Positions 34,001 to 42,608 of a stretch of DNA of 64,000 nt are shown piece by piece. The stretch is from Bacteroidaceae bacterium (GTDB lineage: Bacteria; Bacteroidota; Bacteroidia; Bacteroidales; Bacteroidaceae). The stretch lies in assembly GCA_017469685.1 (NCBI GenBank), contig JAFUFW010000018.1:20443-84442 (forward strand). The letters are read 5' to 3'. Under the pieces are notes generated by a model that ran no database searches, had not been told where the DNA came from, and saw nothing but the letters and a program-made list of their open reading frames with translations. A program made the position numbers and the translations under genes. Every line of letters begins with the position of its first letter. Position 1 is the first letter of the stretch.

Positions 34001-35943
34001 TGGTCACGGCCAAGGACGAGCACGGCAAGGCCTATAAGCTCAGCTACAAGATCGTTGACGAAAACACTATCCGCATAAAGCCTCCCAAGGAACTCATCAA
34101 GGCTGCCAAGAAAGCCAAGAAGGAAGCCGGGCGCAGAGCGAAAGAGACGGCGAAGACTGACAGCCTCGGCTCACCAGCCGACAGTCTGGTCTCGCAGACG
34201 GACAGCCTTGCCCTGACAGATACTGACGAGACATCTGCTGACGACGACGTAAAGGATAAGAAAGCAACAGGCAAGCAAGACAAGGCAAAGCGAACGCCCG
34301 AAAAGCCAAAGCCAATCTATGCTGACAACCCGACGGACTCGGCCACAGAGTTCAAACCTCTGCCTTTGCGCGTAAACGTAGTGGCAAAGCCAAAGCTTGA
34401 GGAGCAGAAATGGTACCAGTGGACGCAGGCTGGTGCGCGCTTCCTGATGATGCTGCGCAACGTCAGCGTCAGCTATCGCAACACCTATGCCCTGGCGCTG
34501 CCCGGCTTCATGCCCAACGTAGGCGATATGCTCGGACAGAGCCGCCACGGCGGCGAGCTGGCTCCGGGCGCAGGCTTCGCCTTCGGCTTCGTGGGCGACA
34601 GCTTCATCGACCGCGCCCAGGACGAGGGCTGGCTGCTCAACAGCGACAGCGTGGCCACACCCGCAGCCTCAAATACTATGGAGGACCTGCAGGTGAAAGC
34701 CACACTCGAGCCCCTGCCCGACCTGAAGATCGACCTCAATGCCAGCCGCACCGTCAACGGCTCGAAGAGCATACAATACATGTATGCCGGCAATCCCACT
34801 ACACGGACTGGCTCGTTCAACATGACCACCATAAGCCTGCGCACCGCCTTCCAAAGCCGCGGCAACGCATCCAACGGCTACGACAGCAAGGCCTTCCGCC
34901 GCTTCCAGGACTACCTCGGCATCATGCAAGGCCGCGTGGAAGGCCGCTACCTCGGCACACGCTACCCCGAAGCCACAGGCATGGACGGCACATTCAACCC
35001 CGAAAACGGCACCGTGGACCCATACAGCGGCGACGTAATGATACCGGCCTTCATAGCAGCATACACAGGTAAGCGCGCCGCAGCCACGCCCCTCGACATA
35101 TTCCCGTCCGTGGCCCGCATGCTGCCCAACTGGAGCCTCTCATACAAGGGACTGGGCAACCTGCCTTGGGTGCGCGACCACTTCAAGAGCGTAACCCTGA
35201 CCCATGGCTACAAGAGCATATATGCCGTAGGATCCTACAACAGCTTTTCGTCGTGGATAGAATATATGGGCGGCACGGATATGGGCTACGTCATGAACGC
35301 CACGACAGGCCTCTACGCGCCCTCGTCGATGTACGACATCTCAACAGTAAGCATCAACGAAGCCTTCTCGCCGCTCCTGGGGCTGAACGTGACCTTGCAG
35401 AACAACATGACCGTGAAGCTCGAGTACCGCAAGACGCGCGTGCTGACCCTCTCGATGACATCCGCTCAAATCAACGAGGCCAGCTCGTCCGACATGGTCC
35501 TCGGTTGGGGCTACAAAATCGACGACTTCAAGATTGCTCATTGGTTCGCGGGCAAGAGCAGCAGCCAGAAAGCCTCGGCCAAGAACAAGAGCCGGAGCGG
35601 AGCCGGAACCGGCAAGGACGACGACGCAGCAGGCAGCACGAAACGCCAACAGCAGCAGACCAGCCGACGCAGCACCTTCGCCCACGCGCTGAACCTGCGC
35701 TTCGACTTCTCGCTGCGCGAACAGGACGCCATCACTCGCAACATACAGACATCGCTCTCCGAGGCCACCAGCGGCAACCGCGCCGTCAAGACGAGCTTCA
35801 TCGCCGACTACGCCATGAGCCGCTACGTAACCTTCTCGCTCTACTACAACCGCCAGCGCAACCAGCCCCTGCTCTCATCCTCGGCCTATCCGACAATCAC
35901 GCAGGACTTTGGCATGAACCTGAAGCTGACGCTGACAAGATAA
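28063..35943 (+). CDS. sprA: Type IX secretion system outer-membrane translocon SprA/Sov
   Basis: A 2626-residue protein, the size of the giant SprA beta-barrel that forms the T9SS export channel. Features: a signal peptide (RTLLLAAFIWAVSISLSAQ), long stretches of amphipathic beta strands, the SprA-type segment SMPSNSTLIHGVSSLFGLRTDLQFSKL, and two Lys-rich inserts (about residues 1888-2090 and 2490-2535, the first a KKEKEAKKKEEAEAAKK coiled-coil stretch). The start is TTG 28063; no ATG gives the signal peptide in frame. Just after the signal peptide, about 20 residues (PSLAGRTEGGSVHPQKTAPE) are encoded by a copy of the C-rich dispersed repeat. Partner genes porU and porV lie at 58.1-63.2 kb. 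Confidence 0.93.
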   Translation: MRQSFANRTLLLAAFIWAVSISLSAQVTTPSLAGRTEGGSVHPQKTAPETIEDLDTTAVALRRPDNLKQVAELDSITGYYRIGTKLGTGGYLNTPILMSPDEYQQWSLRRSMQSYYRLQGQKEYESEGKNKFDFTDINFDLGPAEKIFGPGGVSIKTQGSAEMKMGANMKKVNNPSLAANRRKTFGFDFDEKINLNVTGKVGDKMNMKIDYNTEATFQADAQQMKLKYDGKEDEIVKLVEAGNVSMPSNSTLIHGVSSLFGLRTDLQFSKLKLQTVVSQKKSASKSVSSKGGSQTTNFEISADDYEENRHFWLSHFFRDNYDRWMRTLPTIASGVTLKRVELWVTNKTSSTQNNRNLIAFVDLGEAQHIWNTAWSGTAQSQPHNRANDLYQTVISQHTGARDISQAMNELDAIPGFSGGSDYDKLQSARLLSSTEYTVNTALGYVSLNFQLQPDEVLAAAFEYTYNGQTYQVGEFASDLTDNTQCLYVKAIKSTTSSPRMGNWPLMMKNVYDLGATSTQRDKFRLDIKFQNDTAGVYQTYLPEARLKSTPLLRALNLDRLDNNSRANADGQFDYVEGYTISRGRIIFPVAEPFGDHLRQWIGSDAIADKYCFDALYDSTKTIAKQMAEQNKFLLTGRYKGTNGAQIDLGAINIAPGSVVVTAGGQTLQENVDYRVDYSMGMVTILNQSIIESGTKVNASVESNDTYGMQRKTMLGVNWDYQFSKNLVLGGTFQFLNEQPLTTKVNMGEEPLKNTLWGLHMDWKKEAQWLTTALNAIPLLHFSAPSQIAFSADFAQLIAGQNRKVQGGASYMDDFENTKNRMSISAPTMWMMSSVPTAFEGSKLTNDVRSGYQRALLAWYYIDPIFTRRSSSLTPSHIKSDLNQLSDSYVREVYERELYPNKQLNSYSEAASLNVLNLAYYPDERGAYNLNPDLDSRGRLTNPKENWGGMMRKTDNPDFEAQNIEYIEFWMLDPFLYTGDDRSYGGELYIDLGEVSEDILKDGKKFYESGLPIDDDPRYYENTLWGRVPIGTSVTYAFNNESGARARQDVGLNGINSEQERTYGVYQEYLSQIQGKVSPEVFDSIWADPAGDDYHYYRGTDFDRNRVSILERYKRINMPEGNSPDTENSPESYETAYKTTPDVEDLNSDYTLNEYEKFFQYHISIHPGDTVVGRNYISDIRRITAKLRNGEKREERWFQFRVPLEEYERAVGGITDFTSIRFVRMFLTGFEKPIILRFATLDLVQADWRQYEQALYAGQSPSVTATLEVSAVNIEENNEKQPVNYVLPPGISPITDPSQTQLVEQNEQALSLIAKNLSPGDARAVFKNCNYDMRQYKHLQMFVHANALANDVTDLRDGETSVFLRIGSDYKSNFYEYEVPMQLTPARRYDRYSPTDCRAVWPAENMIDINLTKLTSVKKNRNRDKSLGNASFNQEYSEFDSDRPNNRITVMGNPTLGEIKTIMIGVRNNGRTVKSVEVWANELRLQEFSNEGGWAAQAALNIQLSDLGSVNVQGHYERAGFGGLEQSVAERSNDNTFDYTITTQMDLGKVLPPKAKVNFPMYYSYAKETVSPKYNPLDTDMELSDALDAATTKHEKDSITSLTTQKQISKSLSFTGVKVNVQSRKHPMPYDPANFTFNYSHTHIYNAGETTVYEHERTWRGGMNYSWSPNWKAWEPFKNMKSKSKWLDLIKAQNLNFAPQSLTFNTDIVRNYYEIQERDMDNLDAHDAIPVRWTPSFLWNREFNLRWDLTKALHFTFQSGTHAEIEEPYTPVNKDLYFDSFAAWKDSVMHSIRGFGTPLDYAQAVQASYKVPFEKIPATDWISADGSYQSNYSWKRGAELDDGSTLGNTVNTQRSINLNGKLNMETLYNHSTFLKDANKRFSTSTIKSEGKKKDQAKKKEKEAKKKEEAEAAKKLADAQKKAAAGDSTALKALMDPSKAGVQGNTKGISQQKKQVKGFAGEVVLPDSAVNLQHNQKSKRIMVTAKDEHGKAYKLSYKIVDENTIRIKPPKELIKAAKKAKKEAGRRAKETAKTDSLGSPADSLVSQTDSLALTDTDETSADDDVKDKKATGKQDKAKRTPEKPKPIYADNPTDSATEFKPLPLRVNVVAKPKLEEQKWYQWTQAGARFLMMLRNVSVSYRNTYALALPGFMPNVGDMLGQSRHGGELAPGAGFAFGFVGDSFIDRAQDEGWLLNSDSVATPAASNTMEDLQVKATLEPLPDLKIDLNASRTVNGSKSIQYMYAGNPTTRTGSFNMTTISLRTAFQSRGNASNGYDSKAFRRFQDYLGIMQGRVEGRYLGTRYPEATGMDGTFNPENGTVDPYSGDVMIPAFIAAYTGKRAAATPLDIFPSVARMLPNWSLSYKGLGNLPWVRDHFKSVTLTHGYKSIYAVGSYNSFSSWIEYMGGTDMGYVMNATTGLYAPSSMYDISTVSINEAFSPLLGLNVTLQNNMTVKLEYRKTRVLTLSMTSAQINEASSSDMVLGWGYKIDDFKIAHWFAGKSSSQKASAKNKSRSGAGTGKDDDAAGSTKRQQQQTSRRSTFAHALNLRFDFSLREQDAITRNIQTSLSEATSGNRAVKTSFIADYAMSRYVTFSLYYNRQRNQPLLSSSAYPTITQDFGMNLKLTLTR

Positions 35944-36017
35944 ATTATCTTATATCAAGAAAAAAGTTCTGCAAAAAAAATCTCATACGGTGTAGGCTAT
36001 TTCTCATTATTATTAAT

Positions 36018-36025
36018 TATCTTTG
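36018..36025 (+). promoter_or_regulatory. Bacteroidota -7 promoter box for purB
   Basis: TATCTTTG followed by CA, full consensus. The resulting leader is about 90 nt and may include the downstream pseudouridine synthase gene in the same transcript. Confidence 0.55.
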
Positions 36026-36121
36026 CACCGCCTTTCGGGAGAAAGCCATTTGCTGACACACATTAATTATATATATAATAGTGATAAGCACTAAAGCCAC
36101 CTCCACCACCCAACCACTGCT

Positions 36122-37468
36122 ATGGAACTCAATACCCTCACGGCCATATCGCCTATCGACGGCCGTTACCGAACTAAGACACAAAGCCTCGATCAGTACT
36201 TCTCGGAATATGCACTCATTTGCTACCGCGTACGCGTAGAGATCGGTTATTTCATTGCCCTTTGCGAGCTACCTCTTCCCCAGCTGGCAGACTTCCCCCG
36301 AAGCCTGTTCACCCAGTTGCGTGCCATCTATGAGCAGTTCACAGAGGCCGACGCCGCACGCATCAAGGAGATAGAGGGCGTCACCAACCACGACGTCAAG
36401 GCTGTAGAGTACTTCATAAAAGAACGCTTCGACGCCATCGGAGGCCTCGAAAAGTACAAGGAATTCATCCATTTCGGGCTAACATCACAGGACATCAACA
36501 ACACCAGCGTCCCCTTGAGCATCAAGGAAGCGCTGGACAACGTCGTCGTGCCACAGATACAACAGCTCGCACAGACGCTGGCAGAGATGGCCGAGGAATG
36601 GAAGGACATACCCATGCTGGCCAAGACCCATGGACAGCCCGCATCACCCACGCGCCTGGGCAAGGAAATCAAAGTGTTCGAGTATCGCCTCTCGCGCCAG
36701 CTGGAGCTTCTGAAGGCCTGCCCCATAACAGCCAAGTTCGGCGGCGCTACTGGCAACTTCAACGCCCACCACGTAGCCTATCCCACAATCGACTGGCGCG
36801 CCTTCGGCAATCAGTTCGTAAGCCAGAAGCTCGGCCTCGAGCGCGAGCAGTGGACAACGCAGATTTCCAACTACGACTGCCTCGCCGCGCTCTTCGACGC
36901 TCTGCGCCGCATAGCCACCATCATTATCGACCTCGACCGCGACATCTGGCAGTACATCTCAATGGGCTATTTCCGCCAGCGCGTCAAGGCCGGCGAAGTA
37001 GGCAGCAGCGCCATGCCCCACAAGGTGAACCCCATCGACTTCGAGAACTCTGAAGGCAACCTCGGCGTAGCAAACGCGCTACTCAGCCATTTGGCCGAGA
37101 AGCTCCCCATAAGCCGCCTGCAGCGCGACCTCACCGACTCTACCGTGCTGCGCAACGTGGGCGTACCCCTCGGCCATATCGTCATCGCCACCCAAAGCAC
37201 CATGAAGGGACTCTCGAAGCTCCTGCTCAACGCCGACGCCCTAAGCGCCGACCTCGAGCAGAACTGGGCCGTAGTGGCCGAAGCCATTCAGACCATACTG
37301 CGACGCGAAGGCTATCCCAACCCTTACGAAGCCCTCAAGGCGCTCACGCGCACCGGGGCTTCCATAAGCCAGCAGACAATTTCAAACTTCATAGAAACAC
37401 TTGACGTCAGCGAGGCTGTGAAAGCCGAGTTGCGCCAAATCACCCCTAAAAATTACACAGGTATTTAA
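36122..37468 (+). CDS. purB: Adenylosuccinate lyase
   Basis: A 448-residue enzyme that splits SAICAR and adenylosuccinate, releasing fumarate. It begins MELNTLTAISPIDGRYR. The superfamily signature GSSAMPHKVNPIDFENSEGN, carrying the mobile-loop Ser, is intact, as are TSQDINNTS and KTHGQPASPT. The purB-specific segment RDLTDSTVLRNVGVPLGH is present. The gene is followed after 8 bp by the pseudouridine synthase gene, so the two are probably co-transcribed. A full-consensus promoter lies about 100 bp upstream. Confidence 0.96.
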   Translation: MELNTLTAISPIDGRYRTKTQSLDQYFSEYALICYRVRVEIGYFIALCELPLPQLADFPRSLFTQLRAIYEQFTEADAARIKEIEGVTNHDVKAVEYFIKERFDAIGGLEKYKEFIHFGLTSQDINNTSVPLSIKEALDNVVVPQIQQLAQTLAEMAEEWKDIPMLAKTHGQPASPTRLGKEIKVFEYRLSRQLELLKACPITAKFGGATGNFNAHHVAYPTIDWRAFGNQFVSQKLGLEREQWTTQISNYDCLAALFDALRRIATIIIDLDRDIWQYISMGYFRQRVKAGEVGSSAMPHKVNPIDFENSEGNLGVANALLSHLAEKLPISRLQRDLTDSTVLRNVGVPLGHIVIATQSTMKGLSKLLLNADALSADLEQNWAVVAEAIQTILRREGYPNPYEALKALTRTGASISQQTISNFIETLDVSEAVKAELRQITPKNYTGI

Positions 37469-37476
37469 TTACGACA

Positions 37477-38847
37477 ATGGAAAACAACGACGAGAAATGG
37501 CGCGATAACTTCGCGCAGAATGACAGCGAACAAGAAAGTAAAAGCTATGGAAATCAAGGACGCACACCGCGTCCGCGTATTCAGCGCCCAGTCTACGGCA
37601 GCAATGCCGACGGCGAACGCCGCACATTCCAGCCACGCAACAACTACAACCGCGAAGGGGGTTACCAGCCACGCAACAGCCGCGAGGGAGGATACCAACA
37701 GCGCGAAGGAGGTTACCAGCCACGATTCAACCGCGAGGGAGGATACCAGCAGCGCGAAGTAGGATACCAGCCTCGATTCAACCGCGAGGGAGGATACCAG
37801 CAGCGCGAGGGAGGATACCAGCCACGATTCAACCGCGAAGGAGGATACGGCCAGCAGCGCGAGGGAGGATATCAGCCACGCAACAACTTCCGCCGCGAAG
37901 GAGGATTCCAGCAACGCGAGGGAGGATACCAGCCACGATTCAACCGCGAAGGAGGATACGGCCAGCAGCGCGGAGGCTACCAGCAGAGAGGCGGCTACCA
38001 GCAGAGAGGCGGTTTCCAACAACGCGGGGGCTTCCAACAGCGCCGCCCACGCACCGCAGGCTACGACCCCAACGCCAAGTATAGCTTCAAGAAACGCATA
38101 GAATACTCCGAGGCTCATATCGATCCCGAAGCCCCCATCCGCCTGAACAAGTTCCTCGCAAATGCAGGCGTATGCTCACGCCGCGAGGCCGACACCTTCA
38201 TCGAGGCAGGCGTAGTCACTGTCAACGGCGTTGTCGTCACCGAGCTCGGCACAAAGGTCAAGCGCACTGACGAGGTCAAGTTCCACGACCAGCCCGTGAA
38301 AATCGAGAAGAAAGTCTACGTGCTGCTCAACAAGCCCAAGGATTACGTCACCACCAGCGACGATCCCCAGAACCGCAAGACCGTCATGGACCTTGTCAAG
38401 AGCGCTTGCGACGAGCGCATCTACCCCGTAGGACGTCTCGACCGCAACACGACGGGCGTGCTCCTGCTCACCAACGACGGCGAGCTCGCATCCAAGCTCA
38501 CACACCCCCAGTTCCTAAAGAAGAAAGTCTACCACGTCACCTGTGACAAAGCCGTAACCGCCGCCGACATGCGTCAGATAGCTGAAGGCATACAGCTCGA
38601 CGATGGTGAGATCCACGCCGACGCCGTAGAGTACGCCCACGCAACCGACAAGAAGCAGGTAGGCATCGAGATCCACAGCGGCCGCAACCGCATCGTGCGC
38701 CGCATCTTCGAGCACCTCGGCTACAAAGTCACCAAGCTCGACCGCGTACTTTTCGCCGGACTGACAAAGAAGAACGTCAAGCGCGGCGACTGGCGCTACC
38801 TCACTGAGCAGGAAGTGAACATGCTGCGCATGGGGGCGTTTGAATAA
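37477..38847 (+). CDS. rluB: 23S rRNA pseudouridine synthase (RluB/RsuA family) with an N-terminal Gly/Arg-rich repeat domain
   Basis: A 456-residue protein. Residues about 210-456 form a normal RluB/RsuA enzyme: an S4 RNA-binding domain (RLNKFLANAGVCSRREAD) and a synthase domain with catalytic Asp322 in PVGRLDRNTTG, ending HSGRNRIVRRIFEHLGY. Residues about 40-200 are a low-complexity head built from many copies of REGGYQPR, REGGYQQ and RFNREGG, ending in a RGGYQQRGGFQQR run and resembling RGG-type RNA-binding regions. Short forms of such heads occur in Bacteroidota RluB proteins; here the head is as long as a domain. The coding DNA is a tandem repeat of about 24-60 bp units, prone to length change. 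It starts 8 bp after purB. Confidence 0.9.
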   Translation: MENNDEKWRDNFAQNDSEQESKSYGNQGRTPRPRIQRPVYGSNADGERRTFQPRNNYNREGGYQPRNSREGGYQQREGGYQPRFNREGGYQQREVGYQPRFNREGGYQQREGGYQPRFNREGGYGQQREGGYQPRNNFRREGGFQQREGGYQPRFNREGGYGQQRGGYQQRGGYQQRGGFQQRGGFQQRRPRTAGYDPNAKYSFKKRIEYSEAHIDPEAPIRLNKFLANAGVCSRREADTFIEAGVVTVNGVVVTELGTKVKRTDEVKFHDQPVKIEKKVYVLLNKPKDYVTTSDDPQNRKTVMDLVKSACDERIYPVGRLDRNTTGVLLLTNDGELASKLTHPQFLKKKVYHVTCDKAVTAADMRQIAEGIQLDDGEIHADAVEYAHATDKKQVGIEIHSGRNRIVRRIFEHLGYKVTKLDRVLFAGLTKKNVKRGDWRYLTEQEVNMLRMGAFE

Positions 38848-38848
38848 T

Positions 38849-38881
38849 TGAAAATTTACAATTGATAATTGAAAATTTACA
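38849..38881. repeat. AT-rich direct repeat abutting asnS
   Basis: ATTGAAAATTTACAATTG is followed immediately by ATAATTGAAAATTTACAAT, and the second copy runs into the asnS ATG. It belongs to the same class as the AATTGTCAATTGTC-like repeat at 55900-55990. It leaves no room for a Shine-Dalgarno sequence, as is common in Bacteroidota. Confidence 0.65.
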
Positions 38882-40333
38882 ATGAAGAGGACAAAAGTCA
38901 TTGACGCGCTGAAGCGTACCGACTTCGGCAGCGAGATAACAGTCATGGGCTGGGTGCGCTCCAAGCGCGGCTCAAAAGGCATATTCTTTATCGCTCTCAA
39001 CGACGGCTCTACAATCAAGAACATACAGGTTGTGGGCGAAGACCAGAACTTCAATGAGGAGACGGTGAAACAAATCACCACCGGAGCCTGTCTGAAGGTC
39101 GACGGTGTATTGGTGGAGAGTCCCGCTGCTGGGCAGGCCGTAGAAATCCAGGCCACTCAGATAGAGGTGCTGGGACCATGCGACAGCTCCTACCCCATGC
39201 AGAAGAAAGGGCAGACCTTTGAATTCATGCGTCAGCACGCCCACATGCGCCTGCGCACTAACACCTTCGGCGCTGTCATGCGCATACGCCACAATATGGC
39301 CATGGCCATCCACACCTACTTCCACCAGCACGGCTTCTTCTACTTCAACACGCCCCTCATCACAGCCTCCGACTGCGAAGGTGCTGGCAACATGTTCCAG
39401 GTGACGACCAAGAACCTCTACGACCTCCATAAGGACGAAGCCGGGAAGATCATCTACGACGACGACTTCTTCGGCGAACAGACCTCACTCACCGTCAGCG
39501 GACAGCTCGAGGGTGAGCTCGGAGCCACCGCCCTCGGAGCCATCTACACCTTCGGCCCCACCTTCCGCGCCGAGAACTCCAACACACCCCGCCATCTGGC
39601 AGAGTTCTGGATGATAGAGCCCGAAGTGGCCTTCCTCGACCAGGAAGAGCTGATGGACCTTGAGGAGGACTTCATCAAATACTGCGTCCGTTGGGCTCTC
39701 GACAACTGCCAGGACGACCTCGAATTCCTCAACCGCATGATCGACAAGACCCTCATCGAGCGCCTCGAAGGCGTGCTGCGCGAGGACTTCGTACGCCTGC
39801 CCTACACCGAAGGCATACGCATCTTGCAGGAAGCTATTCAGAACGGCAAGAAATTTGAATTCCCATGCCAGTGGGGCGACGACCTGGCCTCGGAGCACGA
39901 GCGCTACCTCGTAGAGGAGCTCTTCCGCAAGCCCGTCATCATGACCGACTACCCGCGCGCCTTCAAGTCGTTCTACATGAAGCAGAACGCACCCGTCGAT
40001 GCCGCCAACCCCGAAGGAGCATCCGTAGGCTACCGCGGCGCCGTGGCCCCCGGCCCCACCATGCAGGGCACCGACGTCCTCTTCCCCGCCATCGGCGAGA
40101 TAATAGGCGGCAGCGTCCGCGAAGAGGACTACGACAAGCTTAACGCTGAGATAGACCGCCGCCAGATGGACAAGACCCATCTCTGGTGGTACGTCGACAC
40201 GCGCCGCTGGGGCAGCTGTCCTCACGCAGGCTTCGGCCTTGGCTTCGAGCGCCTCATTCTCTTCGTAACAGGTATGCAGAACATCCGCGACGTAATACCA
40301 TTCCCGCGCACACCAAAGAACGCAGCATTCTGA
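38882..40333 (+). CDS. asnS: Asparaginyl-tRNA synthetase
   Basis: A 483-residue class IIb synthetase: an N-terminal OB fold ([25 protein letters not shown]), then the catalytic core with motif 2 ([27 protein letters not shown]) and motif 3 ([29 protein letters not shown]). The Asn-specific [15 protein letters not shown] stretch and the end NAAF point to AsnRS rather than AspRS. It charges tRNA-Asn. The ATG lies at the end of an AT-rich direct repeat. A perfect terminator follows. Confidence 0.96.
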   Translation: MKRTKVIDALKRTDFGSEITVMGWVRSKRGSKGIFFIALNDGSTIKNIQVVGEDQNFNEETVKQITTGACLKVDGVLVESPAAGQAVEIQATQIEVLGPCDSSYPMQKKGQTFEFMRQHAHMRLRTNTFGAVMRIRHNMAMAIHTYFHQHGFFYFNTPLITASDCEGAGNMFQVTTKNLYDLHKDEAGKIIYDDDFFGEQTSLTVSGQLEGELGATALGAIYTFGPTFRAENSNTPRHLAEFWMIEPEVAFLDQEELMDLEEDFIKYCVRWALDNCQDDLEFLNRMIDKTLIERLEGVLREDFVRLPYTEGIRILQEAIQNGKKFEFPCQWGDDLASEHERYLVEELFRKPVIMTDYPRAFKSFYMKQNAPVDAANPEGASVGYRGAVAPGPTMQGTDVLFPAIGEIIGGSVREEDYDKLNAEIDRRQMDKTHLWWYVDTRRWGSCPHAGFGLGFERLILFVTGMQNIRDVIPFPRTPKNAAF

Positions 40334-40342
40334 TATAAAAAA

Positions 40343-40379
40343 AATAAAAGCTCCGCGACAATGTCGCGGAGCTTTTATT
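40343..40379. terminator. Strong bidirectional terminator
   Basis: A nearly uninterrupted 37-bp palindrome: AATAAAAGCTCCGCGACA (40343-40360), one central base, then its complement. It serves asnS on the plus strand and the lipoprotein gene on the minus strand. Confidence 0.92.
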
Positions 40380-40412
40380 ATTATTTATATATTATTTATA
40401 GCCCAAAGTCAA

Positions 40413-40877
40413 TCAGTACTCGCCTGCAGCGTCGATGTCGAGTTTTCGGACGTAGAACTTGGCCTTGGCGCAGAGCTCGTCGAAGTGCTGACGCATGTTG
40501 AAGAGTAGGCGCTGTTGGGAGTAGTAGGCCTCGTTGGTCTGTCCGCCCATGCGAGGCATCATCTGCTCGAAGGCCAGCTGCTCTGCCTTGAGGCGCTGCG
40601 CGTAGCGTGCAATGCTGTCGCGCGTCTCCATGAGCTCTACGCTGTCGAGCGTGAGTATGGCGGCTCGGCGCACGGTGAGGGCCGTGGGATGCTGGCGGCG
40701 GAGGCTGAGGATGCTGTCGCGCGCGGCAGCATAGTTCTTCTGCTCCATCAGCTGGCGTGCCTCATCGAGCTGCATGGCTGCCTGTATGTCGGTAGCTTCT
40801 TCTGCTGACTTGCACGAAGAGAGCAGAAGCGGCAGCATGACTGCGAAAGAGAATAATATGTAAGCATGGCGTATCAT
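40413..40877 (-). CDS. Small predicted lipoprotein with a helical, TPR-like body
   Basis: A 154-residue protein starting MIRHAYILFSFAVML with lipobox LLSSC (Cys22), so it is probably lipidated and exported. The rest is alpha-helical and rich in Ala, Gln, Arg and Leu, with helix pairs of TPR-like spacing (DEARQLMEQKNYAAARDSILSLRRQHP). No function is known. ATG 40877 is chosen over a GTG three codons upstream, which would lie at the edge of the promoter box (40886-40893). Transcription would start only about 3 nt before the ATG, making the mRNA nearly leaderless. Confidence 0.72.
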   Translation of the reverse strand: MIRHAYILFSFAVMLPLLLSSCKSAEEATDIQAAMQLDEARQLMEQKNYAAARDSILSLRRQHPTALTVRRAAILTLDSVELMETRDSIARYAQRLKAEQLAFEQMMPRMGGQTNEAYYSQQRLLFNMRQHFDELCAKAKFYVRKLDIDAAGEY

Positions 40878-40885
40878 TGCGGACA

Positions 40886-40893
40886 CAAAAGTA
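40886..40893 (-). promoter_or_regulatory. Bacteroidota -7 promoter box for the lipoprotein gene
   Basis: TACTTTTG followed by TG on the minus strand, full consensus. The ATG lies only 9 bp beyond the box. Confidence 0.6.
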
Positions 40894-40968
40894 GTTAATT
40901 AAGAGAAAAGAGAAAAACGAAAATCGAAAAAGTTCTTCGTTCATAGCTCAAAGTTCAAAGTTTTTAAT

Positions 40969-40976
40969 TACTTTTG
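40969..40976 (+). promoter_or_regulatory. Bacteroidota -7 promoter box for the CCA-adding enzyme
   Basis: TACTTTTG followed by CC, full consensus, giving a leader of about 23 nt before ATG 41006. Confidence 0.6.
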
Positions 40977-41005
40977 CCGCGTTTTTAACAAGGCTTAATA
41001 ATCTC

Positions 41006-42508
41006 ATGCGACATCTTGACCGCGCACAACTCTCCGAACTGCTCTCGGCTGACATCTTCCACCTCATCGGCAACACGGCCGACGATATGGGCGTTGAAGC
41101 CTACGTCGTTGGTGGCTACGTACGCGACCTATTCCTTGAGCGGCCGTCGAAGGACATCGACGTGGTGTGCGTAGGCAGCGGGATAGAACTGGCCAGAGCT
41201 GTGGCAAAGCGCATAGGCCGAAGGGCACGCCTGAGCGTTTTTCGCAACTTCGGCACGGCGCAGGTTAAGATTAACATGGGAGCAGAACGCTCTGCGACGA
41301 AAGGGGACGCTTCCATGAGCGGAGAGAGCCCGAAGAACGAGACTATGGAGCTGGAGTTCGTAGGTGCACGCCGCGAGAGCTACAGCCACGACTCGCGCAA
41401 ACCCATCGTGGAGGACGGCACGCTGGAAGACGACCAGCAGCGGCGCGACTTCACCATCAACGCACTGGCCGTGTGCCTGAATGCAGGGCGCTTCGGCGAA
41501 CTCGTGGACCCGTTCGACGGCGTTTGGGACCTCGAGGACCGTATCATAGCCACGCCCTTGGACCCCGACGTGACGTTCTCCGACGACCCTCTGCGCATGA
41601 TGCGTGCCATACGCTTCGCCACACAGCTCAACTTCGAGATAGAACCTGAGACTTTCGAAGCGCTACACCGCAACCGCAAGCGCATCAGCATCGTCTCGGG
41701 CGAGCGCATTGCCGACGAGATACAGAAGATAATGGATTCCGACGCACCGTCACGGGGATGGGAGCTGATGTTCCAGTGTGGCCTGCTCGACATCATCTTC
41801 CCCGAGCTGGCAGCCATGCAGGGCGTGGAGAAGCGCGGAGGACGTGCCCACAAGGATAACTTATGGCACACGCTGGAGGTGCTGACAAATGTCGTCAAGG
41901 CGAAGGCACCTCTTTGGCTGCGCTGGGCGGCGCTGCTCCACGACATTGGGAAACCGCGCTCAAAGCGCTGGGACCCCGTGCAGGGCTGGACGTTCCACAA
42001 CCACAACTACATAGGCGAGAAGATGGTGCCGCAGATATTCCGCCGCCTGAAGCTGCCCCTGGACGAGCGCATGAAATACGTTGAGAAGCTCGTGGGCCTG
42101 CACATGCGACCCATTGCCATTGCCGACGACGAAGTGACAGACTCGGCCGTGCGGCGCCTCCTTTTTGAAGCCGGCGACGACATCGACGACCTTATGCTAC
42201 TCTGCGAGGCCGACATTACATCTAAGAACGAGCAGCGCAAGCAGCGCTTCCTCGACAACTTCCAGCTCGTGCGCCAGAAGCTCATCGACCTTGAGGAGCG
42301 CGACCGCATTCGCAACTTCCAGCCGCCGGTGACGGGCGACGAGATAATGGCGCGCTACGGCCTCCAGCCCTCACGCCCAGTTGGCGTGCTGAAGGAAGCG
42401 GTGAAGGACGCCATCCTCGACGGCCTCATCCCCAACGAGCACGACGCCGCCCTCGCCTTCGTGGACAAGGAGGCGGCCAAGATGGGACTGATTATCATGG
42501 GAAGTTAA
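41006..42508 (+). CDS. cca: CCA tRNA nucleotidyltransferase with HD domain
   Basis: A 500-residue class II tRNA nucleotidyltransferase that builds or repairs the 3' CCA end. The head domain has GGYVRDLFLERPSKDIDVVCVG with the metal-binding Asp pair, then RRDFTINALAV, DPLRMMRAIRFATQL and the RNA-binding neck; a C-terminal HD phosphohydrolase domain is marked by HTLEVL...LLHDIGKP. A short variable insert (MGAERSATKGDASMSGESPK) interrupts the head domain between beta strands. A consensus promoter lies upstream and the gene is followed after 100 bp by umuDC. Confidence 0.93.
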   Translation: MRHLDRAQLSELLSADIFHLIGNTADDMGVEAYVVGGYVRDLFLERPSKDIDVVCVGSGIELARAVAKRIGRRARLSVFRNFGTAQVKINMGAERSATKGDASMSGESPKNETMELEFVGARRESYSHDSRKPIVEDGTLEDDQQRRDFTINALAVCLNAGRFGELVDPFDGVWDLEDRIIATPLDPDVTFSDDPLRMMRAIRFATQLNFEIEPETFEALHRNRKRISIVSGERIADEIQKIMDSDAPSRGWELMFQCGLLDIIFPELAAMQGVEKRGGRAHKDNLWHTLEVLTNVVKAKAPLWLRWAALLHDIGKPRSKRWDPVQGWTFHNHNYIGEKMVPQIFRRLKLPLDERMKYVEKLVGLHMRPIAIADDEVTDSAVRRLLFEAGDDIDDLMLLCEADITSKNEQRKQRFLDNFQLVRQKLIDLEERDRIRNFQPPVTGDEIMARYGLQPSRPVGVLKEAVKDAILDGLIPNEHDAALAFVDKEAAKMGLIIMGS

Positions 42509-42608
42509 AGACAGATGTTTTGGAGGCGGTTGGCAGGAAGTCAAAGGGGGCATTGGAAACCAATATTATTACCTCCTTGCGTACGGTTTGGCCCGTGATG
42601 AAAACGAC

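Noticed and set aside
33033-34037. 334-residue open frame inside sprA on the same strand
   Set aside because: It is a +2 frame of sprA, dominated by Arg/Gln/Gly typical of shifted GC-rich codons; no start context or homology.
37639-38046. CRISPR-like or satellite DNA
   Set aside because: The repeats are in frame and encode REGGYQPR units of the pseudouridine synthase head.
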